64,000 bases of DNA from NCBI GenBank assembly GCA_016285145.1, contig JAEEQE010000005.1:58230-122229 (forward strand). The letters run 5' to 3'. The stretch comes from Bacteroidales bacterium. Lineage in GTDB: Bacteria > Bacteroidota > Bacteroidia > Bacteroidales > WCHB1-69. The notes under the pieces were generated by a model. That model had not been told where the DNA came from. It worked only from the letters and a program-made list of their open reading frames with translations, and searched no databases. Of this stretch, positions 27,142 through 36,193 are shown one piece after another. Position 1 is the first letter of the stretch. Each line of letters starts with the position of its first letter. A program made the position numbers and the translations under genes.

Positions 27142-28481
27142 AGCCCCCCGTCCACCCCCAGCAGTCGTGCGATGGAGAATGCCTCCATGGGCACCTCGTC
27201 GGCGTCGGTTTCCACCAGGGAGTAGTCGATATAGTCGCCGATGTTGTGCACGGTGACGGGTGTGTCGCCCCGCAGCTGGAGGCCCTTCACGCGCAGCCGC
27301 CGGCAGTTGGCGCTGATGCCGCTGTAGTGTGTGGTGACCAGAGAGGTGATGCCGAGTTGTGCGGCCAGTTTCAGGTAGTTGCTGACGATGCGTTTGCCCT
27401 CCTCGGGGTTGGTGGTGCGGGCCAACTCGTCCACTAAGGCTAATATTCTCTTTCCAGCTCGTCCGGCCTGGATGATGTCGTGGATGGTGAGAATCTCCAC
27501 GGCAAAAGAGGATAGTCCGCTGATTTCGGACTGCCGGTCGCCGATGCTGCTGTAGATTTCGTCCATGACGGTCATGGCGGCGTGTTTTGCGGGCAGGTAG
27601 AATCCGAATTGGCAGAGGTGTTGGGCCAGGGATACGGTTTTCAACAGCACGGACTTGCCCGCCATGTTTGCTCCGGTGATGAGTACGGTCTCGCATCCGA
27701 AGCGGATGTCGATGGGCTGGAAATGACGGCCTTTTTCCTCTAAAACGGCCGCCACTTCGGGATTGTACAGCTGATGCAGGTCTGTATGGTCGGAGAGGGT
27801 GGGGCGACAGGCGTTCCATTCGATGGCCAGTTGGGCTTTGGCGAGCAGCAGGTCTAAATGGGCAAGCTGTTCCAGATTGTGGGCCATCGCCTCGCGGTAG
27901 GGTTGCAGCTGTTGCGACAGAGAGGCCCGCACGCGGTCTTCCACCTTCTGGGCTTGGAAACAGAACTCCTCCGCCTCGGCCGCACTTTGTGCATTCTGGA
28001 TGCGCTCACGCCATTGGGCGAGCTCGTGATCATAGAGCGAATAGACGTAGAAATGAGGGATGCCGGTGTGCTCGGGATCCAATAGTGTGATGACAGCGTC
28101 CATATTTTCCAGCGGGCAGATGTCGCTGCCGCAGGCTTCTAACGCCTCCGCAATCTTGCGAGTGAGGATAGCGGTCTTCTTGATCTCGAACAGCTGGATA
28201 TCGTCCATCACGCTGCCGTCGGCCAAGGCGGACAGTGTGGGCCGTATGTCGTTGATCTGGTGCAGATGGTTGCGTATGCTCATCAACTTGCTCCGGAACT
28301 GGTCGTTGCGGCGCAGGTCAATGGCTTTGGACAAAAGGTCGAACTCCGCCTCCAATTCCTGCGCGGAGGTGCTGAACGGCAGGTCCAACAGATACTTCCG
28401 GCCCAAATTGGAGGTGAGCTGGAGCTGCTCATACACATAGTGCAGGGCGGAGTTTTGTTCGAAAGCATTTTTGAAAAGCAT
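27129..28481 (-). CDS. MutS-family ATPase (MutS-like, lacking mismatch-binding domain)
   Basis: The 450-residue product has the MutS core (lever/clamp helices, about 1-240) and ATPase domain: Walker A TGANMAGKSVLLKT, the signature region SSFAVEILTIHDII, Walker B ILALVDELARTTNPEEG and the VTTHYSG switch. There is no N-terminal mismatch-recognition domain, so it is not MutS1. Short MutS-like ATPases of this type are also found in lysine- and ornithine-fermentation gene clusters of anaerobes, but no such genes are adjacent. The last residues (GGLINN) are encoded by the heptamer array, which supplies the stop codon. Promoter at 28511-28518. Confidence 0.82.
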   Translation of the reverse strand: MLFKNAFEQNSALHYVYEQLQLTSNLGRKYLLDLPFSTSAQELEAEFDLLSKAIDLRRNDQFRSKLMSIRNHLHQINDIRPTLSALADGSVMDDIQLFEIKKTAILTRKIAEALEACGSDICPLENMDAVITLLDPEHTGIPHFYVYSLYDHELAQWRERIQNAQSAAEAEEFCFQAQKVEDRVRASLSQQLQPYREAMAHNLEQLAHLDLLLAKAQLAIEWNACRPTLSDHTDLHQLYNPEVAAVLEEKGRHFQPIDIRFGCETVLITGANMAGKSVLLKTVSLAQHLCQFGFYLPAKHAAMTVMDEIYSSIGDRQSEISGLSSFAVEILTIHDIIQAGRAGKRILALVDELARTTNPEEGKRIVSNYLKLAAQLGITSLVTTHYSGISANCRRLRVKGLQLRGDTPVTVHNIGDYIDYSLVETDADEVPMEAFSIARLLGVDGGLINN

Positions 28482-28510
28482 AGTCGTCAGTTTCGTTTTT
28501 TTAAGGTTGG

Positions 28511-28518
28511 CAAAGATA
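28511..28518 (-). promoter_or_regulatory. -7 element of the MutS-like gene
   Basis: The minus strand reads TATCTTTG, a perfect TAnnTTTG match, 30 bases before the ATG at 28481. Confidence 0.6.
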
Positions 28519-28564
28519 CGATTTTATTTCGGAGAAGATGCAGTCCCTCGCCGATATCCTCGTG

Positions 28565-28607
28565 CTGACTTTTTGTCAGTCGTTCATGTTTGGCAATATT
28601 GTTGCTT
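28565..28607 (+). promoter_or_regulatory. Sigma-54-like promoter with upstream palindrome, before clpB
   Basis: TTGGCAATATTGTTGCTT (28590-28607) has the -24 GG and -12 GC of a sigma-54 promoter at the canonical 10-base separation. Eleven bases upstream is the perfect inverted repeat CTGAC-TTTTT-GTCAG (28565-28579). No TAnnTTTG box is visible in this interval on the plus strand. The pair suggests regulated, stress-induced transcription of clpB. Confidence 0.5.
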
Positions 28608-28614
28608 GGTTATT

Positions 28615-28644
28615 CCGCCGCCTGATATTAGACGGCGGTTTTTT
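28615..28644 (+). promoter_or_regulatory. GC-rich hairpin with T-run in the clpB leader
   Basis: Arms CCGCCG (28615-28620) and CGGCGG (28633-28638) are followed by six T. It resembles a terminator but lies only 22 bases before the clpB ATG, at about the predicted transcription start. It could attenuate clpB, stabilise the 5' end or act as a thermosensor. Confidence 0.45.
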
Positions 28645-28665
28645 GAAGAAAGGAAAAAGAATATT

Positions 28666-31263
28666 ATGAACCCGAACAATTTGACAATCAAAACACAAGA
28701 GGTTATCTCCAATGCCCAAATGATTGCCATGCGCAATCAGAACCAGCAAATCGAGAACCTCCATTTCTTGAAGTCCATGCTCGACATGGACGATAATGTT
28801 GTACCCTTCCTGTTGAAGAAACAGGATTGTAACCCTAAAACGATTGCCTCTGTGGTGGACCGCGAAATCGCCCGCCTGCCGAAAGTTACCGGAGGTGATT
28901 TCTATCTCGGTGGCAGTGCCCAAACCGCCATGCAGAAGGCTATCATCTTCTGTCAGGATTCCGGTGACGAGTATGTCTCGCTGGAGCATTTGCTCTACGG
29001 CATCCTCATGGCAGGCGACAAGGCCTCGCAGATTCTGAAGGACGCCGGCCTCACCGAGAAGGGCATGAAAAGCGCCATCAACGAACTGCATAAGGGCAGC
29101 AAGGTGACATCAGCCTCCAATGAGGAGACATACAATGCACTCAATAAATACGCCAAGAACTTGAACGACATGGCCCGTCAGGGCAAGCTGGATCCGGTCA
29201 TCGGGCGTGACGAGGAGATACGTAGAGTGCTGCAGATCCTGTCGCGCCGTACCAAGAACAACCCTATCCTGATTGGTGAGGCCGGCGTGGGTAAGACTGC
29301 CATCGCTGAAGGACTGGCCCAGCGGCTCGTGAGCGGCGACATTCCCGAGAACTTGAAGACCAAGAAGCTCTATTCGTTGGATATGGGCGCCCTGATCGCA
29401 GGCGCCAAGTACAAGGGCGAGTTTGAGGAGCGATTGAAGAGCGTCATCAATGAGGTGGTGGAGTCCAACGGCGAAATCATCCTCTTTATCGACGAGATCC
29501 ACACCCTTGTGGGCGCGGGTGCGTCGGGCGAGGGTGCGATGGATGCCGCAAACATCCTCAAACCGGCACTGGCCCGAGGCGAACTCCGCTCCATCGGTGC
29601 CACCACGTTGGATGAGTATCAAAAATATTTTGAGAAAGACAAGGCTTTGGAGCGTCGTTTCCAGCCCGTCAAGATTGAAGAACCCGACAAATACAGCGCC
29701 ATCTCTATCCTCCGCGGACTGAAGGAACGTTATGAGAACCACCATAAGGTCAAAATTTTGGATGAGGCTATCATCGCTGCCGTGGAGCTCTCGCAGCGCT
29801 ATATTGGCGATCGTTTCCTGCCCGACAAGGCTATCGACCTCATTGACGAGGCGGCGGCCAAGCTGAAACTTGAAATCAACTCGGTACCGGAAGAGTTGGA
29901 TGAGGTGGAACATAAAATCAGCCAGCTGGAAATCGAACGAGAGGCTTTGAAACGTGAGAACAATGCCGAGAAAGTGGCGGAGTTGAGTGGCAAAATTGCG
30001 GAGCTGCAGGAAAAACGAAACTCCATATCCTCTAAATGGCGCAGCGAAAAGGAAATTATGGACAAAATCCAGCATTGCAAAGATGAAATCGAAGCCTATA
30101 AGCTGGAGGCCACCAATCAGGAGCGGCAGGGCAACTATGGCCGGGTGGCCGAGTTGCGCTACGGCCTGATCAAAAACGACGAGGACCAGATCGTGAAGTT
30201 ACAGAAGGAGTTGGAATCATTGCAGGGCGACAACGCCCTCATTGACGAAAAAGTGGGTGCCGATGACATCGCCGAGGTGGTGGCCCGCTGGACAGGCATC
30301 CCTGTTACTAAGATGATGCAGAGCGAGAAATCCAAATTATTGCATTTGGAAGAAGAACTGCACAAACGTGTGGTGGGTCAGGATGAGGCCATTGGAGCTG
30401 TTTCGGATGCCATCCGACGGAGTCGAGCAGGCTTGCAGGATGCCAAACGTCCTATCGGCTCGTTTATCTTCATGGGCACCACCGGCGTGGGTAAGACGGA
30501 ATTGGCAAAAGCCCTGGCCGAATACCTGTTCAATACGGAGGATGCCATGATCCGCTTCGATATGAGCGAGTTTCAGGAGTCCTATTCGGTGTCAAGGCTC
30601 ATCGGTTCGCCTCCAGGCTACGTGGGCTACGATGAAGGTGGCCAGCTTACCGAGAAGGTGCGCCGCAAACCCTATTCTGTCATCCTGTTCGACGAGATTG
30701 AAAAAGCCCACCCCGATGTCTTCAATGTGCTGTTGCAGGTGCTGGACGACGGGCGATTGACCGACAACAAAGGTCGTGTGGCGGATTTCAAGAACACCAT
30801 CATCATTATGACCTCCAATCTCGGATCTAACATAATACAAGACAATTACGCCGACCGTGCCAATTATTCAGACACGGAAGTCTTTGAACGGACCAAGGCT
30901 GAAGTTACTGATTTGTTGAAGAAGACGCTGAAACCCGAATTCCTCAACCGTATTGACGAGATTGTGATGTTTCAGCCGCTGTCCAAGCGCGAAATCAAGG
31001 CCATCATCGACCTGCAGTTGGCCCAATTGGGTGATTTATTGGCGCAGCGCAATATCAAGATCGAGTTCAGCAAGTATGCTATGTCGTTGCTGGCAGATCT
31101 GGGCTATGACCCGATATATGGAGCCCGTCCGCTGAAACGTGTGATTCAGAAACTCATCTTGAACGAGTTGTCGAAAATCATCTTGGCGGATGACATCGAC
31201 CGTGACTGCACCATCATGGTGGATTCGGTGGAAGACGGCAAGTTTGTGTTCTATAAGAAGTGA
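28666..31263 (+). CDS. clpB: ATP-dependent chaperone ClpB
   Basis: The 865-residue protein is a complete ClpB disaggregase, which with the DnaK system rescues aggregated proteins in the cytosol. It has the N-terminal Clp domain (1-145), first AAA domain with [13 protein letters not shown] (about residue 204) and [14 protein letters not shown], the coiled-coil middle domain (about 390-520), and second AAA domain with [20 protein letters not shown] (about 604). The start at 28666 ([14 protein letters not shown]) aligns with the family N-terminus; the in-frame upstream extension overlaps the promoter and hairpin. It converges with the unknown gene to its right. Confidence 0.97.
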   Translation: MNPNNLTIKTQEVISNAQMIAMRNQNQQIENLHFLKSMLDMDDNVVPFLLKKQDCNPKTIASVVDREIARLPKVTGGDFYLGGSAQTAMQKAIIFCQDSGDEYVSLEHLLYGILMAGDKASQILKDAGLTEKGMKSAINELHKGSKVTSASNEETYNALNKYAKNLNDMARQGKLDPVIGRDEEIRRVLQILSRRTKNNPILIGEAGVGKTAIAEGLAQRLVSGDIPENLKTKKLYSLDMGALIAGAKYKGEFEERLKSVINEVVESNGEIILFIDEIHTLVGAGASGEGAMDAANILKPALARGELRSIGATTLDEYQKYFEKDKALERRFQPVKIEEPDKYSAISILRGLKERYENHHKVKILDEAIIAAVELSQRYIGDRFLPDKAIDLIDEAAAKLKLEINSVPEELDEVEHKISQLEIEREALKRENNAEKVAELSGKIAELQEKRNSISSKWRSEKEIMDKIQHCKDEIEAYKLEATNQERQGNYGRVAELRYGLIKNDEDQIVKLQKELESLQGDNALIDEKVGADDIAEVVARWTGIPVTKMMQSEKSKLLHLEEELHKRVVGQDEAIGAVSDAIRRSRAGLQDAKRPIGSFIFMGTTGVGKTELAKALAEYLFNTEDAMIRFDMSEFQESYSVSRLIGSPPGYVGYDEGGQLTEKVRRKPYSVILFDEIEKAHPDVFNVLLQVLDDGRLTDNKGRVADFKNTIIIMTSNLGSNIIQDNYADRANYSDTEVFERTKAEVTDLLKKTLKPEFLNRIDEIVMFQPLSKREIKAIIDLQLAQLGDLLAQRNIKIEFSKYAMSLLADLGYDPIYGARPLKRVIQKLILNELSKIILADDIDRDCTIMVDSVEDGKFVFYKK

Positions 31264-31319
31264 TTGGACGATTCTTTCTTAGGAGTTAAGAAACTGATAA
31301 GAAGTTGAAATAGCCAGTT

Positions 31320-33620
31320 TTAAAACCCTCTGGTAGGGCGCGCGGAGCTTGGAATGACTGAGCTCCGCGTTCTCGTATTGCCGGAGCCGGGAACGCTTGT
31401 GGGGCGTGAGGTCGTGGTAGTGGGACGGGCGGATGTGGAGGTCGTGGGCCGCTGCGTGGGAGTGTTGCTGGAAGAAGGACGTGCTCCGGAGGAGGGTGCA
31501 GTCGTTGTTGGACGGGAGGTGGCTGGCGAAGACGGCTTGGCAGAGGGAGTTGGGGAAGATGATGACTGTGCCTTGTAGTTGGTTGTGGAACTCACACGGC
31601 TGATTTTCGAGGAGATGTTGTGGCCGCCCGTGGTCACCATATCGTTGTAGGTGATGATGATGGAGGGCGTTTTCAGGTAGCGTCCGCCGGATTTGCTCAG
31701 GCTTTGAACATAGTAATTCTTCACCTCGGCCAGATTCACGCCCAGAAGTGTCAGGTTGTTCTTGCCAATAACGCGCATCAGCTCGTTGACCTTGCGGGCT
31801 TGCATCATGCGGTTGTAGGCGGCCTGACTGTTGATGGTGGTGCCGCGCGGGTAGGAGAGGTAGCGCGCCAGCAGTTTGAGATTGTCGTCCGAAAGTCCCT
31901 TCAGCAAGCTGCGCACGGAATGGAACTCGCTGACGATGCGGCTTTTCTGCTGCCGATGTACATCCTGATAGATTCGTTTCTGATCCTCCTCCGAATAGGT
32001 GAAATTGTATTCGGCCTCATGGCGACGCATCTGCCGGTGGACCTCTTTCTCGCCGTAATTGTTGAAGTGGATATTAGCCATCGAATCAGATACCTGTTCG
32101 ATTTGGTCGTCGGTCAGGTTCTTGAAGATGTTGAGCATATTCCAACATGCTCCGGCGAGCAGATAGGGTTTGTTGCTCGGAAACGAGGGGTGGAGCAGCT
32201 TGCCTTTGTAGCGGATGCCGTTATCCATGAAGAGCTGGTATAAGGCGGTGTACTGCACCACGCGGGCGATGTCGGTGTTGCCGCAGGTGGCGAAATAGTT
32301 ACCCGCCCGCCGCTCGTAGGTGGCGCCCACACTCTCGCTGCGCTCCTGCGAGTTGAAATACGAAACCGGCAGCGCTCCCGTTCGGTTGAGGGTGTAAATG
32401 GTGTATCTGGGCAGGTCGATGGCGTACATGGTGTTGGCCGTGTTCCAGTTGTAAACCAGCTGCTCCAATCCTAATTTCTTGAAAAGAGGTTGGTCGAAGG
32501 GAAAATAACCGGGACTGGGGTAGTGGTAGGTCGACTCCTGGATGGTGCCGCTCTCCGACCAGTCCTTGAGCAGGATGTCGGTGATGGTCAGCAAGTGTCC
32601 GAGTTCGGTGTTCTCCAGCTCCTTGCTGAGGTAAGTGGGGCACCAATCGCGCCCGTCGGCCATCTTGCCGGCCAGGAAGTCGTTGATGTCGAGGCTCTGC
32701 GACAGCTCTTTGGCGCTGATACTGGCAATGAGCAGCACGGTCTCCACGCGCAGGGGCGGCAGCGTCTGCAGGTCGGCCTCGCGCTCGCGCCCGATGACGA
32801 CCAAAGTGGTGGAGTCGCGCAAGGCACCCAAGATGAGGTCCGCGTCTAAGGCGAACTGCCGGATGGTGCCCATCTGCCGACTGATGTCGCTGTTGCGGCG
32901 GATGCACCAAGCCACAAGGCCGGGCTCTTTGCTGAAATAGACCCCGCGTCGCTTCTGGCGGAACATCTGACTGACTGTGAGTGTCTTCGAAGTGTCTTTG
33001 CCATCTATGAAAAGCTCGCCCGCCTGTATGAACCAGTCGTCAAATTCGGCTAACGAGATCTGATAATCCAGATTTTCCGAGGAGAAATAGTGACGTTTCG
33101 TGTCAGACAACAGGTTGATGCTGTTGGGCTTGTAGTCCGACAGGAATTGTTTCTTGGAGATTCGCGCCACAAGAGAATCGATGTTCTCCGTGGTGGCGTT
33201 GCCTAAGACCACCATCAGGTCAGTGATGCGTCCGTCGTATCCTATTTTGAATTGGCGTTTGGAGGTCTGATGGGTGTATTTGGCAAGGATTCTCTCTAAC
33301 GTGTCCGGTTCGAAGAAGGGTGCCGGTTCGGAGATGAGGATGATGCGACTGCTGTCGGGGAAGGTGGCCGTGCCGATGGTTTGGTAGTGCATCCGGAAAT
33401 GCTTGCGGAACAGGTTATAGACGGAATCCTGTTTCTGGAAGGCTAAGGTGCTCGCTATGGCTACATGCTGGTCGGGAATGTACTCCACCCGCATGACGCT
33501 GGCGGCCTGCTGCTTGATGCTCTCCACTACTTTGGTGTGCCGCCCGAAGGTGAACAGGCAGCCTAAGGCCAGCAGGAGGATGGCGCCGCTGATGATGCTG
33601 ATGCGAAGGGGCTTGCTCAT
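31320..33620 (-). CDS. Unknown membrane-anchored protein with Ser/Thr/Pro-rich tail
   Basis: The 766-residue product is not recognised with confidence; it resembles the large, poorly described DUF3352-like proteins of Bacteroidetes. Residues 7-25 form one membrane segment (ISIISGAILLLALGCLFTF) that would act as anchor or uncleaved signal. The middle 640 residues appear globular and extracytoplasmic. The last 95 residues are low complexity (many S, T, P and R, with ARPTTTTSRPT-like repeats), resembling a disordered, possibly glycosylated tail. It starts 4 bases after the maf stop, so the two form an operon. The 3' end contains a strong inverted repeat (31341-31369). Confidence 0.6.
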   Translation of the reverse strand: MSKPLRISIISGAILLLALGCLFTFGRHTKVVESIKQQAASVMRVEYIPDQHVAIASTLAFQKQDSVYNLFRKHFRMHYQTIGTATFPDSSRIILISEPAPFFEPDTLERILAKYTHQTSKRQFKIGYDGRITDLMVVLGNATTENIDSLVARISKKQFLSDYKPNSINLLSDTKRHYFSSENLDYQISLAEFDDWFIQAGELFIDGKDTSKTLTVSQMFRQKRRGVYFSKEPGLVAWCIRRNSDISRQMGTIRQFALDADLILGALRDSTTLVVIGREREADLQTLPPLRVETVLLIASISAKELSQSLDINDFLAGKMADGRDWCPTYLSKELENTELGHLLTITDILLKDWSESGTIQESTYHYPSPGYFPFDQPLFKKLGLEQLVYNWNTANTMYAIDLPRYTIYTLNRTGALPVSYFNSQERSESVGATYERRAGNYFATCGNTDIARVVQYTALYQLFMDNGIRYKGKLLHPSFPSNKPYLLAGACWNMLNIFKNLTDDQIEQVSDSMANIHFNNYGEKEVHRQMRRHEAEYNFTYSEEDQKRIYQDVHRQQKSRIVSEFHSVRSLLKGLSDDNLKLLARYLSYPRGTTINSQAAYNRMMQARKVNELMRVIGKNNLTLLGVNLAEVKNYYVQSLSKSGGRYLKTPSIIITYNDMVTTGGHNISSKISRVSSTTNYKAQSSSSPTPSAKPSSPATSRPTTTAPSSGARPSSSNTPTQRPTTSTSARPTTTTSRPTSVPGSGNTRTRSSVIPSSARPTRGF
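31341..31369. other. Perfect inverted repeat at the convergent gene ends
   Basis: CGCGGAGCT and AGCTCCGCG, 9 bp each with an 11-base loop, lie within the end of the anchored-protein gene, 78 bases after the clpB stop. There is no T-run on the plus strand side. It may help end transcription of clpB. Confidence 0.4.
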
Positions 33621-33624
33621 TCGG

Positions 33625-34218
33625 TTATTTGCGGATGATATTTTGTAACATTTCCCAAAGCAGACAGGTGGGCAGGCCCATCACGTTGTAGAAGGAACCG
33701 TGGATGGCCTGGATGCCGATGTACCCGATCCACTCCTGTATCCCGTATGCGCCGGCCTTGTCCAACGGGCGGTAATGTTCCACATAGTACTGCAGTTCCT
33801 CGTCCGAAAGCTCGACGAAGGTGACGCCTGACGAGCGGAAGTCGGTCAGCATACGGTCGGGGGTGGCCACCGTAAGGCCGCTATAAACCACATGAGTCTC
33901 TCCTGACAGCTGGCGAAGCATTTGCAGGGCCTCGTCGTTGTCCTTTGGTTTGCCGATGATGTTGCCGTCGGCCACCACGATGGTGTCGCAGGCGATGAAG
34001 ATGGTGTTGGCCGGATACCGTGTCATGTCGATGGCGGAGAGTTTGAGTTTTGAGAGGTACTGCACCACCTCGGCGGGATAGAGCGAAGGGTCGTAGGATT
34101 CCTCCACCTCGGAGGAGATCAGTTCATATTCAATGCCCATGTCGGAGAGCAGCTCACGTCTGCGCGGCGACTTGGAGGCCAGGTAAATCTTGTAGTTTTT
34201 CAGTTCGTCCAATAACAT
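33625..34218 (-). CDS. maf: Maf-family nucleoside triphosphate pyrophosphatase
   Basis: The 197-residue product belongs to the Maf/YhdE family, which hydrolyses non-canonical or pyrimidine nucleoside triphosphates to monophosphates. Visible motifs are LASKSPRRRELLSDMG at the N-terminus, ACDTIVVADGNIIGKP, and the C-terminal DKAGAYGIQEW followed by GSFYNVMGLP. I chose the ATG at 34218 (MLLDELKNYKIYLASKSPRR); an upstream in-frame ATG at 34242 overlaps the -7 element. First gene of a two-gene operon with the anchored protein. Confidence 0.93.
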   Translation of the reverse strand: MLLDELKNYKIYLASKSPRRRELLSDMGIEYELISSEVEESYDPSLYPAEVVQYLSKLKLSAIDMTRYPANTIFIACDTIVVADGNIIGKPKDNDEALQMLRQLSGETHVVYSGLTVATPDRMLTDFRSSGVTFVELSDEELQYYVEHYRPLDKAGAYGIQEWIGYIGIQAIHGSFYNVMGLPTCLLWEMLQNIIRK

Positions 34219-34239
34219 AGCGGTTAGTTTAATCGGCGG

Positions 34240-34247
34240 CAAAGGTA
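34240..34247 (-). promoter_or_regulatory. -7 element of the maf operon
   Basis: The minus strand reads TACCTTTG (TAnnTTTG), 22 bases before the chosen ATG. Confidence 0.55.
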
Positions 34248-34289
34248 CAAATTTATTGGGAAATATTTAAGGTTTTTTTAATGGTGTGA

Positions 34290-34566
34290 AAATACGATTG
34301 TTTTAAAACGGGAGAACCGTCCATTAACCGTTGAATATGAATCTCCTACGGAGATTTGAAAACCATGTGTGGCATTTGTTTGCTACAGATAGGCATCCCC
34401 TACGGGGATGTTACCCCACGCCTCGTCACACCTCACCTCGTCTTACCTCACCTCACCACCGCCTCCTCCGGCACGGTTTTGCATATCAGCCCGATGCGGG
34501 TGTTTGCGGCGTGCCGGTTGATGCCGGAATCTTGTTTCCGAATTCCGCTGAACCCCGTTAGGGGTT
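34290..34566. repeat. Palindrome-rich interspersed repeat, copy A
   Basis: About 277 bases are highly similar to 35168-35446 in the same orientation. The unit starts AAATACGATTGTTTTAAAAC and contains perfect palindromes: ATCTCCTACGGAGAT (34341-34355), CATCCCCTACGGGGATG (34394-34410) and AACCCCGTTAGGGGTT (34551-34566). Another palindrome AACCCCGTATGGGGTT (34604-34619) and a second partial copy of the head (34648-34663) lie beyond the shared unit. Small ORFs in it are not protein-like. This accounts for most of the gap between maf and hicA. Confidence 0.75.
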
Positions 34567-34684
34567 CCCTATCTGTAGCCGATGGCATTCCCGGCCGAGT
34601 CACAACCCCGTATGGGGTTGCACATCTCGAGTTTCAGGGTGTAAAAATGCGATTGTTTTAAAACTAAATAGGAGGTGATAATTT

Positions 34685-34879
34685 CTAATTGCTTCCGACT
34701 TTTGGGATTCCAAGCTCTGAGCATATCTCCTTTGCCAAAAGGTCTTTTATGTCCGAATGTCTCGGAACGGCAGCGGTCAACTGGTTTTTCGTGTTGATAT
34801 AGAGACTGTGTTTTTTGCCTTCACGAGCCAATATGCATCCCTGAGACTGAAGATGCTTTATGAGAAGTTGCCTTTTCAT
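34685..34879 (-). CDS. hicA: HicA-type mRNA interferase toxin
   Basis: The 64-residue product is a small basic double-stranded RNA-binding-like protein of the HicA/YcfA family, which cleaves mRNA. Features are the N-terminal helix and QSQGCILAREGKKHSLYIN, in which the catalytic histidine of the family (KKHSLY) is present, followed by AAVPRHSDIKDLLAKEICSE. Its ATG overlaps the hicB stop (ATGA), so it is translated after the antitoxin. The order antitoxin-toxin differs from the classic hicA-hicB order. Confidence 0.85.
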   Translation of the reverse strand: MKRQLLIKHLQSQGCILAREGKKHSLYINTKNQLTAAVPRHSDIKDLLAKEICSELGIPKVGSN

Positions 34880-35091
34880 ACAAGAGCGAGTTTCCTATAG
34901 AACACACCAGATCGGCTGCTTTTTCGGGCTTTTTCTTTATAGTAGTCAAGAACCAGACTGATTGCATCCTTCATGTTTTCCATAAGTTCGTCGAGGGTTT
35001 CACCCTGGCTCATTGCGGCCGGGACCTGTATGCACTTCCCGACATACCATCCGCTTTCGGGATCTTTCTCTATTATTATTGTGTATTCCAT
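34876..35091 (-). CDS. hicB: HicB-type antitoxin
   Basis: The 71-residue product matches the short HicB fold (degraded RNase H-like): MEYTIIIEKDPESGWYVGKC, QVPAAMSQGETLDELMENMK and DAISLVLDYYKEK. It should bind and neutralise HicA. There is no clear DNA-binding domain; the last 20 residues are basic. The ATG at 35091 is chosen over an upstream in-frame ATG because HicB proteins begin at this sequence and the -7 element is at 35121-35128. Confidence 0.85.
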   Translation of the reverse strand: MEYTIIIEKDPESGWYVGKCIQVPAAMSQGETLDELMENMKDAISLVLDYYKEKARKSSRSGVFYRKLALV

Positions 35092-35120
35092 ATGGTTTCC
35101 TTTTTTTCGTATTAACGCCG

Positions 35121-35128
35121 CAAAGATA
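35121..35128 (-). promoter_or_regulatory. -7 element of hicBA
   Basis: The minus strand reads TATCTTTG. The surrounding plus-strand sequence GCCGCAAAGATAGCATTTTT is identical to that in front of the DUF4160 gene (36182-36201), so both small modules share a promoter block. Confidence 0.65.
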
Positions 35129-35167
35129 GCATTTTTTTTGGTGCGAGGTGTTTGCTTTTTGTACTGC

Positions 35168-35446
35168 AAATACGATTGTTTTAAAACGGGAGAACCATCC
35201 ATTAACCGTTGAATATGAATCTCCTATGGAGATTTGAAAATCACGTGTGGTGTACGTTTGCTACAGATAGGCATCCCCGTAGGGGATGTTACCCCACGCC
35301 TCGTCACACCTCACCTCACCTCACTTCACTTTACCTCACCACCGCCTACTCCGGCACGATCAGCCCGATGCGGGTGTATGCGGTGTGGCGGTTGATGCCG
35401 GAATCTTGTGTTGTTCCCCGAATTCCGCTGAACCCCGTTAGGGGTT
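35168..35446. repeat. Palindrome-rich interspersed repeat, copy B
   Basis: Second copy of the unit at 34290-34566, same orientation. It keeps ATCTCCTATGGAGAT, CATCCCCGTAGGGGATG and AACCCCGTTAGGGGTT; paired changes preserve complementarity in the first two. Together with copy A it brackets hicBA. The rest of the gap to 35594 holds only the terminator at 35531. Confidence 0.75.
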
Positions 35447-35530
35447 GTACATTTCGTATTTGCACCATAAAAACTTGAAATCTGGTAAAAATCAAAAAAG
35501 TTCGAAAGTTTATAAGTGGTGCTAACTACC

Positions 35531-35558
35531 AAAAAAAAACGGCCCTGCATGAGGCCGT
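35531..35558 (-). terminator. Terminator of the DUF4160-DUF2442 operon
   Basis: On the minus strand ACGGCC...GGCCGT forms a 6-bp stem followed by a run of nine T. It is 37 bases after the DUF2442 stop. Confidence 0.75.
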
Positions 35559-35594
35559 CGGTGTGTTGTTTGTACACGGTTTTTGCAGGGCTAT

Positions 35595-35861
35595 CTATGC
35601 TTCGTGTGAATACTTCTGGAAATTTCCAAGAATTTGTTCGATATGGATCACTTCATCACATTTGTCGAATGTGAATCCGTTGTCCATACGATACCAATCC
35701 TTTCTATCTTTCATTGACAGTTTCTTGATACTCGGAAAACGCGACACGTCAACAACGACGCTCCGACCGTCTTCCAAATCAACTTGCATTTTCCCTCTAG
35801 CGGGAAATGTTACGTTTTTGATTTCAGGGATTACATCCCAATAACCTTCTATTGCATACAT
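35595..35861 (-). CDS. DUF2442 domain protein
   Basis: The 88-residue product contains the DUF2442 pattern: a short beta-rich start (IPEIKNVTFPARGKMQVDLE), then DVSRFPSIKKLS, DRKDWYRMDNGFTF and EVIHIEQILGN. DUF2442 genes are commonly paired with DUF4160 genes, and the pair has features of a toxin-antitoxin module; the function is not proven. It begins 4 bases after the DUF4160 stop and is co-transcribed with it. Confidence 0.8.
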   Translation of the reverse strand: MYAIEGYWDVIPEIKNVTFPARGKMQVDLEDGRSVVVDVSRFPSIKKLSMKDRKDWYRMDNGFTFDKCDEVIHIEQILGNFQKYSHEA

Positions 35862-35865
35862 GATG

Positions 35866-36156
35866 TTACTCCTTTACTTTTATTATTGACACTTTACTAC
35901 CTTTCTTGAAAACGTTCCATTGGTTCATCAGTTCTTTTCTATATTTTGATGCGATGGAAAGTACTTCCTTTATCTGATTGTCGGTCAGCGTTCCTTTGGA
36001 GGCCACTTCAACTGTTGGTTCGAGCCATATCTTACACATTTTCTTCGTGTCCCGTTTACCTACATGGATGTGCGCTCTGTTTTCATTACTGTCAGTCCCG
36101 AAAAAGATGAACGTCCAGATGATTTTAGCTGTTATATAAATTAGAACTTTGGGCAT
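35866..36156 (-). CDS. DUF4160 domain protein
   Basis: The 96-residue product carries the DUF4160 core: FFGTDSNENRAHIHVGKRDT, with the conserved HIHV histidines, then KIWLEPTVEVASKGTLTDNQ and ISIASKYRKELMNQWN-like helices. Such proteins sit next to DUF2442 partners in putative toxin-antitoxin pairs. First gene of the pair; promoter at 36186-36193. Confidence 0.8.
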   Translation of the reverse strand: MPKVLIYITAKIIWTFIFFGTDSNENRAHIHVGKRDTKKMCKIWLEPTVEVASKGTLTDNQIKEVLSIASKYRKELMNQWNVFKKGSKVSIIKVKE

Positions 36157-36185
36157 GTTTGTCTCCTCCTTTTATGTTAACGCCG

Positions 36186-36193
36186 CAAAGATA
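36186..36193 (-). promoter_or_regulatory. -7 element of the DUF4160-DUF2442 operon
   Basis: The minus strand reads TATCTTTG, in a block of about 25 bases identical to the hicBA promoter block. Confidence 0.65.

Noticed and set aside
34331-34661. Small overlapping ORFs with sequences like ATDRHPLRGCYPTP
   Set aside because: They are translations of the palindrome-rich repeat and recur in copy B with frame-breaking differences.
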